6,648 bases of DNA from an uncultured Collinsella sp. (GTDB lineage Bacteria; Actinomycetota; Coriobacteriia; Coriobacteriales; Coriobacteriaceae), in NCBI GenBank assembly GCA_900556515.1, contig USPH01000077.1:1-6648 (forward strand). Reading direction: 5' to 3'. Below the pieces are notes generated by a model. It saw only the letters and a list, made by a program, of their open reading frames with translations, was not told where the DNA came from and ran no database searches. Made by a program: the position numbers and the translations under genes. Of the stretch, positions 1 to 5,138 are shown in pieces (positions within the stretch are counted from its first letter, which is position 1; every line of letters begins with the position of its first letter).

Positions 1-20
1 AGCTGCGGGAACGGCCTATC

Positions 21-161
21 CGCTCAAAGTGTTCGGCTGAGATCGGAAATCAACCAATTTTTCCCCGCACTTCCGAAAACGCGGTTGATCTTGCTCTTGC
101 TAAAACGATTTAGCAGCGTCGGTTAAGGTGTGGGTTTGCCACCGGGCGAACACTTTTAGCG
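21..161. repeat. Structured inverted-repeat element with nested hairpins
   Basis: The arms 21-35 and 147-161 are inverted repeats that pair at 14 of 15 positions; the single mismatch is C25/T157. The core AAAGTGTTCG / CGAACACTTT is perfect. Inside the arms are further complementary pairs: TCGGAA 43-48 with TTCCGA 71-76; ATCAACC 49-55 with GGTTGAT 83-89, which crosses the first pair like a pseudoknot; the perfect 7-bp hairpin TGCTAAA 98-104 / TTTAGCA 109-115 with loop ACGA; and GGTG 127-130 / CACC 140-143. The whole can be drawn as a closed stem with several branches. On the plus strand it is followed by TTTATTTTTT at 170-179. It could be a small mobile or dispersed repeat, a structured RNA, or a 3' processing element. 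No known family was recognised. Confidence 0.4.
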
Positions 162-253
162 CTTGGGACTTTATTTTTTGGGCCTCGAAGGGTGGATTTC
201 GCGCTTTTGGTAAAGAAATGAGTGCGCGTTTTGCCGTGCGCCGGCATTGGCAC

Positions 254-292
254 AGAAAAAGGGCCCGGAAGGCAATGCCTTCCGGGCCCTTT
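254..292 (-). terminator. Rho-independent terminator of pyk
   Basis: Read on the minus strand, a 15-16 bp perfect stem (258-273 with 277-292, core GGGCCCGGAAGG) has a 3-5 base loop and is followed directly by TTTTTCT. It lies 29 bases past the pyk stop codon. On the plus strand the stem is not followed by a proper T-run, so it serves mainly the leftward transcript. Confidence 0.9.
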
Positions 293-320
293 GCAATGCA
301 AATCTGCTTGCAAGTACGAT

Positions 321-1781
321 TTAGCGCACCTGAGCGACGTAAGCGACGTTGGTCGAGGAGACCTTGTCCTCGAGCTGGACGCTCATGCGGGGATCGCCGG
401 CGGTAGCGACGGTCAGATCGCCGGCCTCGACGTAGCCGAGCTCCTTAGCGGTCTCGATCGCCTTGACGATCGTGCCGTTGACGGTGCCCTGGGTAATCTC
501 GGCCTGGTGCGGGATAACGCCCCAGTACATAATCATCTGCTGGACGGCCCACTCGTGGCGGGAGAACGCGCAGATCGGCATGTTGGGACGGAAGTGCGAG
601 ATCAGGCGAGCGGTGCGACCGGTGGTCGTCGGCACGGTGATGCACTTGGCGCCAACGGTGGTAGCCATGTTCACAGCGGACATACCCACAACGTTGTTGA
701 CGACGCGAGTGCCGTGAGCATCGGCCGGAACCTCGAGCGGAGCGTGAGCCGGGAGGTACTTCTCGGTCTCGAGAGCAATGCTGGCCTGCATCTTGACGGC
801 CTCGACCGGGTACTTACCGGCAGCGGACTCGCCAGAGAGCATAACGGCGTCGGTGCCGTCGTAAATGGCGTTAGCAACGTCGGCAACCTCGGCGCGCGTC
901 GGGCGCGGGTTCTGCTGCATGGAGTCGAGCATCTGCGTAGCGGTGATGACGGGCTTGTAGGCCGCGTTGCACTTGGCGATGATCTCCTTCTGGATGTGCG
1001 GAACGAGCTCGGGCTTGATCTCGATGCCCAGGTCGCCACGGGCGACCATGATGCCGTCGGAAGCCTCGAGGATCTCGTCGAAGTTCTCGACGCCCAGGGC
1101 GCACTCGATCTTCGGGAAGATCGTCACGTGCTCGCCACCGTTCTCGCGGCAAAGCTCGCGGATGCCGCGGACGGACTCGCCGTCACGGATGAAGGAAGCG
1201 GCAATGTAGTCGATGTTCTCGGTCAGGCCAAAGAGGATGTCCTGACGATCGCGCTCGGTGATAGCGGGCAGCGAGATGTTGACGTTGGGCATGTTGACGC
1301 CCTTGCGCTCGCCGATCAGGCCGTCGTTCTTAACGACGCAGGTCATGTCCTGGCCGTCGACGGACTCGACCTCGAGGGCAACCAGACCGTCATCGATCAG
1401 GATAAGGGAACCCTTCTCGACCTCGGAGGGCAGAGCCAGATAGTCGAGAGAGATGTGCTCGGCGGTGCCGTGGAAATCCTCGGACGTGGGCTGAGCGGTG
1501 ACGACGATCTTATCGCCGGTCTTGACGGCAACCTTCTTGCCATCGACCAGAAGGCCGGTGCGGACCTCGGGGCCCTTGGTGTCGAGCAGGATGCCGACGG
1601 GCAGACCGAGCTCCTTGGAAATACGACGGACGCGCTCGATGCGACCGTGGTGCTCGTCGTAGGATCCGTGCGAGAAGTTAAAACGGGCGACGTTCATGCC
1701 CGCCTTGATCATCTCGCGGATGGTCTCGTCGCTATCGCAGGCGGGACCCATGGTGCATACAATCTTGGTGCGCTTGTACAT
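321..1781 (-). CDS. pyk: Pyruvate kinase
   Basis: This cytoplasmic glycolytic enzyme converts phosphoenolpyruvate and ADP to pyruvate and ATP. The 486-residue length fits the standard A-B-A-C architecture: barrel residues about 1-70 and 170-345, B domain about 70-170, C domain about 350-486. There is no extra C-terminal PEP-utiliser domain. Visible active-site elements are R33, N35 and S37 (ARFNFSHG), D67-T68-K69 (LLDTKGPE), K224 and E226 (FPKIE), D250 (ARGDLG) and T282 (ATQML). E72 in TKGPE is the residue that in characterised enzymes goes with potassium dependence. TTTGRT at 385-390 resembles the phosphate-binding loop of sugar-phosphate-activated enzymes, so allosteric control is possible. 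Start: ATG at 1781 with GGAGGT four bases upstream. The gene is divergent from the ATPase and appears monocistronic. The signature around K224 reads IFPKIECALGV, unlike the commoner KIENxxG form. Confidence 0.97.
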   Translation of the reverse strand: MYKRTKIVCTMGPACDSDETIREMIKAGMNVARFNFSHGSYDEHHGRIERVRRISKELGLPVGILLDTKGPEVRTGLLVDGKKVAVKTGDKIVVTAQPTSEDFHGTAEHISLDYLALPSEVEKGSLILIDDGLVALEVESVDGQDMTCVVKNDGLIGERKGVNMPNVNISLPAITERDRQDILFGLTENIDYIAASFIRDGESVRGIRELCRENGGEHVTIFPKIECALGVENFDEILEASDGIMVARGDLGIEIKPELVPHIQKEIIAKCNAAYKPVITATQMLDSMQQNPRPTRAEVADVANAIYDGTDAVMLSGESAAGKYPVEAVKMQASIALETEKYLPAHAPLEVPADAHGTRVVNNVVGMSAVNMATTVGAKCITVPTTTGRTARLISHFRPNMPICAFSRHEWAVQQMIMYWGVIPHQAEITQGTVNGTIVKAIETAKELGYVEAGDLTVATAGDPRMSVQLEDKVSSTNVAYVAQVR

Positions 1782-1844
1782 TCAGACCTCCATCTGACAT
1801 CGTCTTGCGCTGATAGATAAACCATAAGAAATAAAACCGAGATG

Positions 1845-1875
1845 ATTATAACGAAATGCCGACCGAATACCCCAA
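1845..1875 (-). promoter_or_regulatory. Candidate pyk promoter
   Basis: On the minus strand a perfect TATAAT lies at 1850-1845, about 64 bases before the pyk ATG. That predicts a 5' leader of roughly 55-60 bases containing the GGAGGT site. The -35 region is poor; the best match is TTGGGG (1875-1870) with a long 19-base spacer. The poor -35 suggests an activator or moderate strength, but this is prediction only. Confidence 0.5.
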
Positions 1876-1958
1876 AAAATCGACCGTATGCCGAATTAGA
1901 AGTTCATTTTTTGCGGTAAAAACGGTATATGAAAAATCTTTACCAACCGTTCTGACCG
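1860..1958. promoter_or_regulatory. Cluster of ACCG/CGGT half-sites upstream of pyk
   Basis: Six copies of ACCG or its complement CGGT occur in about 100 bases: 1862, 1883, 1914, 1923, 1946 and 1955. The first two lie in CGACCG direct repeats spaced 21 bp, two helical turns, and they bracket the pyk -35 position. The later ones form interleaved inverted repeats: GGTAAA 1915-1920 with TTTACC 1939-1944, and AACGGT 1921-1926 with ACCGTT 1946-1951. This is consistent with an operator array for a pyk regulator. The regulator is unknown, and chance enrichment remains possible. Confidence 0.25.
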
Positions 1959-2059
1959 CTGCTATCTGGGCGATATTTCAGTTTGACGATGCGCCGAAGA
2001 AAAAACGTTTTATCAATGTTGAGCATCACACGGTCTGCATCGTTGCACTCGAGCCGTGT

Positions 2060-2071
2060 TTCCAATTGGAA
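2060..2071. promoter_or_regulatory. Perfect 12-bp palindrome, possible operator
   Basis: TTCCAATTGGAA is a perfect palindrome that lies just upstream of the candidate ATPase promoter and does not extend further on either side. Its position would suit a dimeric regulator. No further evidence is visible. Confidence 0.2.
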
Positions 2072-2075
2072 TGTT

Positions 2076-2105
2076 TTGGCTAGACGCGCCGCTTTGGGGT
2101 ACCAT
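2076..2105 (+). promoter_or_regulatory. Candidate promoter of the ATPase gene
   Basis: TTGGCT (2076-2081) and TACCAT (2100-2105) are spaced 18 bases. Both match the -35 and -10 consensus only partly. Transcription would begin near 2112, just before the first leader hairpin at 2120, which is a supportive coincidence. No better sigma-70 pair was found between 1980 and 2110. Confidence 0.3.
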
Positions 2106-2111
2106 AGCTCC

Positions 2112-2223
2112 ACTATCAACTGCCGCTCAGCACGGCAGCCTTGATGAGCCCTTGCCCTTCTCCTGGGAATTATGATCGGGCATCAATCTGCTGAGTGGCC
2201 CGAATCCCAGGAGGGGACTCTAT
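2112..2223 (+). promoter_or_regulatory. Structured leader that can sequester the ATPase ribosome binding site
   Basis: Complementary segments in order: (1) hairpin CTGCCG 2120-2125 / CGGCAG 2133-2138 with the 7-base loop CTCAGCA; (2) a stem 2157-2168 / 2205-2216 with perfect core TCCTGGGA / TCCCAGGA plus four more pairs, two of them G-U, whose right arm is the AGGAGG site (2209-2214) of the ATPase; (3) inside it, CGGGC 2177-2181 / GCCCG 2198-2202. The loop of (3) contains TGCTGAG (2189-2195), an exact complement of the loop of hairpin (1), so a 7-bp loop-loop contact is possible. A competing fold pairs TTGATG 2141-2146 with CATCAA 2181-2186 and CCC 2149-2151 with GGG 2178-2180. That would break (3) and disfavour (2), freeing the site. 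This is switch-like. I could not match it to the yybP-ykoY manganese, M-box or other riboswitch consensus I know. Confidence 0.45.
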
Positions 2224-4905
2224 ATGCAAAAGGAATACCTGTCCGCCGCGGCGGAGGTACTCAGCGACCAAGGTGTCGATGAGAACCTCGGCCTGAGCAA
2301 CGACGAGGCGTCGTCGCGCCTCGCCAAGACAGGCCCTAACAAGCTCGATGAAGCCGAGAAGACGCCGTTGTGGAAGCGCTTCTTTGAGCAGATGGCCGAC
2401 CCCATGGTTATCATGCTGATCGTTGCCGCCGTCATCAGTGCACTCACGGGCATGGTCAAGGGTGAGGCGGACTTTGCCGACGTCGCCATCATCATGTTCG
2501 TCGTTATCGTCAACTCGGTGCTGGGCGTGGTTCAGGAGGCCAAGAGCGAGGAAGCTCTCGAGGCATTGCAGGAGATGAGCGCCGCGCAGTCCAAGGTGCT
2601 GCGCGACGGCAAGCTCGTGCACCTGCCGAGCGCCGAGCTCGTGCCCGGCGATGTGATCATGCTCGAGGCGGGCGACTCCGTCCCGGCCGACTGCCGCGTG
2701 CTCGAGAGCGCCACGATGAAGATCGAAGAGGCCGCACTCACCGGCGAGTCCGTGCCCGTAGAGAAGCACGCCAACGTGATCGAGCTTGCCGCGGGCACCG
2801 ATGACGTGCCGCTCGGCGACCGCAAGAACATGTGCTACATGGGCTCCACCGTGGTGTACGGTCGCGGCCGCGCCGTCGTGGTCGGCACCGGCATGAACAC
2901 CGAGATGGGTAAGATCGCCGGCGCCCTGGCCGAGGCCAAGGAAGAGCTCACGCCGCTGCAGGTGAAGCTTGCCGAGCTCAGCCGCATCCTCACCATCATG
3001 GTGATTATCATCTGCGTCGTGATCTTTGGCGTTGACATCCTCCGCCACGGCGTGGGCAACGTCCTTACCGATCCGACTGCCTTGCTCGACACCTTTATGG
3101 TCGCTGTCTCGCTCGCCGTCGCTGCCATCCCCGAGGGTCTGGTCGCCGTCGTGACCATCGTGCTGTCGCTTGGCGTGACCAAGATGGCCAAGCGCCAGGC
3201 GATTATCCGCAAGCTCTCTGCCGTCGAGACCCTTGGCTGCACGCAGACCATCTGCTCCGACAAGACCGGCACCCTTACCCAAAACAAGATGACCGTCGTC
3301 AAGCACGAGCTCGCTGCGCCCAAGGAGAAGTTCCTGGCCGGCATGGCGCTGTGCTCCGATGCTCAGTGGGACGAGGAGCTGGGCGAGGCCGTGGGCGAGC
3401 CGACTGAGTGCGCGCTTGTCAACGATGCCGGCAAGGCGGGCCTCACTGGCCTGACTGCCGAGCATCCGCGCGTGGGCGAGGCCCCGTTTGACTCGGGCCG
3501 TAAGATGATGTCCGTGGTCGTCGAGACCCTGGACGGCGAGTATGAGCAGTACACCAAGGGCGCGCCCGATGTGGTGATCGGCCTGTGCACCCATATCTAC
3601 GACGGCGACAAGGTCGTTCCACTGACCGAGGAGCGTCGTGCCGAGCTCGTGGCCGCCAACAAGGCCATGGCCGACGAGGCCCTGCGCGTGCTGGCGCTGG
3701 CAAGCCGCACCTACACCGAGGTCCCGGCCGACTGCAGCCCCGCCGCGCTCGAGCATGACCTGGTCTTTTGCGGCCTGTCCGGCATGATTGACCCGGTCCG
3801 CCCCGAGGTCGGCGACGCCATCCGCGAGGCGCACGACGCCGGTATCCGCACCGTCATGATCACGGGCGACCACATCGACACCGCCGTGGCCATCGCCAAG
3901 CAGCTGGGCATCGTCGCCGATCGCAGCCAGGCCATCACCGGTGCCGACCTCGATCGCATGAGCGACGAGGAGCTCGACGCGCACATCGAGGATTACGGCG
4001 TGTACGCCCGCGTCCAGCCCGAGCACAAGACCCGCATCGTCGAGGCTTGGAAGTCGCGCGACCAGATCGTGGCCATGACGGGCGACGGCGTCAACGACGC
4101 TCCGTCCATCAAGCGCGCCGACATCGGCGTGGGCATGGGCATCACCGGTACCGATGTCACCAAGAACGTCGCCGACATGGTGCTTGCCGACGACAACTTC
4201 GCCACCATCATCGGTGCCTGCGAAGAGGGCCGTCGCATCTACGACAACATCCGCAAGGTCATCCAGTTCCTGCTTTCGGCCAACCTTGCCGAGGTATTCT
4301 CGGTGTTTATCGCCACGCTCATCGGCTTTACCATCTTCCAGCCGGTGCAGCTACTGTGGGTGAACCTGGTCACCGACTGCTTCCCCGCGCTCGCGCTGGG
4401 CATGGAGGATGCCGAGGGCGACATCATGAAGCGCAAGCCGCGCAACGCCAAGGACGGCGTCTTTGCCGGCAATATGGGTCTGGACTGTGTGGTCCAGGGC
4501 CTAATCATCACCGTGCTGGTGCTGGCGAGCTTCTTTGTGGGCGTGTACTTTGACATGGGCTACATCCACATCGCCGATATGATTGCCGGCAATGCCGACG
4601 AGGAAGGCGTGATGATGGCGTTCATCACGCTCAACATGGTCGAGATTTTCCACTGCTTCAATATGCGCAGCCGTCGTGCGTCGCTGTTCACCATGAAGAA
4701 GCAGAACAAGTGGCTGTGGGCTTCCGCCGCGCTGGCACTGGTGCTGACGGTGATCGTAACCGTGCAGCCGACGCTTGCCGAGATGTTCTTTGGCCCCGTG
4801 ACGCTTGAGCTCAAGGGCGTTGTCGCTGCCCTGGGCCTGGCCTTCCTGATCATTCCGCTGATGGAGATCTACAAGGCGATCATGCGCGCCGTGGAAAAGG
4901 AGTAA
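2224..4905 (+). CDS. Calcium-translocating P-type ATPase (P2A, SERCA/PMCA-like)
   Basis: This membrane pump uses ATP to export calcium (possibly manganese) from the cytoplasm. The 893-residue length is normal for the family. Order: N-terminal cation-ATPase domain (1-60); M1-M2 (about 61-104); actuator domain with TGES 173-176; M3-M4 (about 254-316) with PEGL 303-306; P domain with phosphorylated D346 (DKTGT); nucleotide domain with KGAPD 445-449; TGD 547-549; TGDGVNDAP 619-627; M5-M10 (about 679-885). Putative calcium ligands are E304 (M4), N687 and E690 (M5), N714, T717 and D718 (M6) and E807 (M8). They match the side-chain ligands of both SERCA sites. The PEGLP of SERCA is PEGLV here. Start: ATG with AGGAGG (2209-2214) nine bases upstream; that site lies in a leader stem. 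The gene is divergent from pyk and ends before a hairpin and a terminator. Calcium specificity is inferred from motifs; the P-type ATPase call is near certain. Confidence 0.95.
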   Translation: MQKEYLSAAAEVLSDQGVDENLGLSNDEASSRLAKTGPNKLDEAEKTPLWKRFFEQMADPMVIMLIVAAVISALTGMVKGEADFADVAIIMFVVIVNSVLGVVQEAKSEEALEALQEMSAAQSKVLRDGKLVHLPSAELVPGDVIMLEAGDSVPADCRVLESATMKIEEAALTGESVPVEKHANVIELAAGTDDVPLGDRKNMCYMGSTVVYGRGRAVVVGTGMNTEMGKIAGALAEAKEELTPLQVKLAELSRILTIMVIIICVVIFGVDILRHGVGNVLTDPTALLDTFMVAVSLAVAAIPEGLVAVVTIVLSLGVTKMAKRQAIIRKLSAVETLGCTQTICSDKTGTLTQNKMTVVKHELAAPKEKFLAGMALCSDAQWDEELGEAVGEPTECALVNDAGKAGLTGLTAEHPRVGEAPFDSGRKMMSVVVETLDGEYEQYTKGAPDVVIGLCTHIYDGDKVVPLTEERRAELVAANKAMADEALRVLALASRTYTEVPADCSPAALEHDLVFCGLSGMIDPVRPEVGDAIREAHDAGIRTVMITGDHIDTAVAIAKQLGIVADRSQAITGADLDRMSDEELDAHIEDYGVYARVQPEHKTRIVEAWKSRDQIVAMTGDGVNDAPSIKRADIGVGMGITGTDVTKNVADMVLADDNFATIIGACEEGRRIYDNIRKVIQFLLSANLAEVFSVFIATLIGFTIFQPVQLLWVNLVTDCFPALALGMEDAEGDIMKRKPRNAKDGVFAGNMGLDCVVQGLIITVLVLASFFVGVYFDMGYIHIADMIAGNADEEGVMMAFITLNMVEIFHCFNMRSRRASLFTMKKQNKWLWASAALALVLTVIVTVQPTLAEMFFGPVTLELKGVVAALGLAFLIIPLMEIYKAIMRAVEKE

Positions 4906-4918
4906 GTTAACCTGCCCG

Positions 4919-5011
4919 GGCCTGCCCGCCTGCGGGGTTTCCACGGGCACGTCCTCGCCGCGTTGCGGCTGCGGGATGTGCCCTTAGGAAACCCCTCCCG
5001 GCGGGCGGGCC
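4919..5011. repeat. Long imperfect hairpin (palindromic repeat) after the ATPase
   Basis: A fold-back of about 93 bases pairs, from outside in: 4919-4930 with 5000-5011 (core GCCCGCC / GGCGGGC), GGGGTTTCC 4934-4942 with GGAAACCCC 4987-4995, GGGCAC 4945-4950 with GTGCCC 4978-4983, further pairs at 4951-4955 with 4973-4977, and a terminal GCCGC 4957-4961 / GCGGC 4965-4969 with loop GTT. It starts 14 bases after the ATPase stop and has no T-run on either strand, so it is not a classical terminator. It could protect the mRNA 3' end, be a REP-like dispersed palindrome, or be a small structured RNA. Confidence 0.55.
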
Positions 5012-5053
5012 TTCGGATAACCTCTCGGGACCATAAGCTGAGGGAAAGTGTGT

Positions 5054-5087
5054 GAGCTGGTCGGGCTTTGCCCGGCCAGCTCTTTTT
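5054..5087 (+). terminator. Rho-independent terminator between ATPase and rsgA
   Basis: GAGCTGGTCGGGC (5054-5066) pairs with GCCCGGCCAGCTC (5070-5082) over 13 positions with one wobble, around the loop TTT, and is followed by TTTTT. It lies about 150 bases beyond the ATPase stop and ends upstream of the rsgA ribosome binding site. It separates the two genes transcriptionally. Confidence 0.9.
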
Positions 5088-5097
5088 GATTTAAAAT
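5068..5097 (+). promoter_or_regulatory. Candidate rsgA promoter
   Basis: TAAAAT (5092-5097) is a good -10 box. TTGCCC (5068-5073), inside the right part of the preceding terminator, is a partial -35 box with an 18-base spacer. Initiation near 5104 would give a leader of about 30 bases to the GTG at 5136. Because a terminator precedes rsgA, a promoter is needed about here. Confidence 0.35.
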
Positions 5098-5124
5098 ACC
5101 TGCTCAGTTGTGATTTTGGGTGCT

Positions 5125-5138
5125 GGGAGGCGTTTGTG
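5125..5138 (+). promoter_or_regulatory. Ribosome binding site that fixes the rsgA start
   Basis: GGGAGG at 5125-5130 lies five bases before the GTG at 5136-5138. The in-frame ATG at 5052 has only weak purines upstream and sits at the foot of the terminator hairpin, so the GTG is the better start. Confidence 0.75.

Larger units (their letters stand above)
1..320. other. Left intergenic region without a supported gene
   Basis: No reading frame here has a ribosome binding site plus a convincing protein. All three forward frames are open at the left edge and stop at about 40, 111 and 125, so the end of a gene entering from the left cannot be told from chance. The frame stopping at 38-40 would end AAGTAYPLKVFG, which I do not recognise. 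The region holds an inverted-repeat element (21-161), a T-rich run (170-179) and the pyk terminator (254-292). Bases 180-250 show nothing beyond a weak 5-bp hairpin at 232-246. Confidence 0.5.
1782..2223. other. Divergent intergenic region between pyk and the ATPase
   Basis: This 442-base gap is clearly more AT-rich than the genes. It holds the pyk promoter near 1845, a cluster of ACCG/CGGT half-sites (1860-1958), a perfect 12-bp palindrome (2060-2071), a candidate rightward promoter (2076-2105) and a structured ATPase leader (2112-2223). An open frame at 1856-2083 has no ribosome binding site and no protein-like composition, so I do not call it a gene. Confidence 0.7.

Noticed and set aside
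2..40. Possible C-terminal end of a gene entering from the left (ending AAGTAYPLKVFG)
   Set aside because: All three forward frames are open at the edge, so 12 codons carry no weight. The stretch also overlaps the left arm of the inverted-repeat element. Sequence further left would decide it.
222..1820. 532-codon open frame on the plus strand opposite pyk
   Set aside because: It is the complement of a clearly real pyruvate kinase gene. Strong G/C third-position bias removes stop codons from the opposite strand. The product is Gly/Asp/Leu/Val-rich without any domain.
1856..2083. 75-codon open frame on the plus strand in the divergent gap
   Set aside because: No Shine-Dalgarno site precedes the ATG, the DNA is AT-rich spacer holding promoter elements, and the peptide has no recognisable pattern.
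2112..2223. Known riboswitch (yybP-ykoY manganese, M-box magnesium, NiCo, TPP, cobalamin)
   Set aside because: The gene context would suit a metal riboswitch, but the conserved sequence blocks of these classes as I know them are not present. The element is therefore reported only as an unclassified structured leader.
2170..4026. 618-codon open frame on the minus strand opposite the ATPase
   Set aside because: The translation is His/Gly/Asp-rich low-complexity and mirrors the codon bias of the ATPase gene, which has every P-type motif. There is no ribosome binding site logic or family resemblance.
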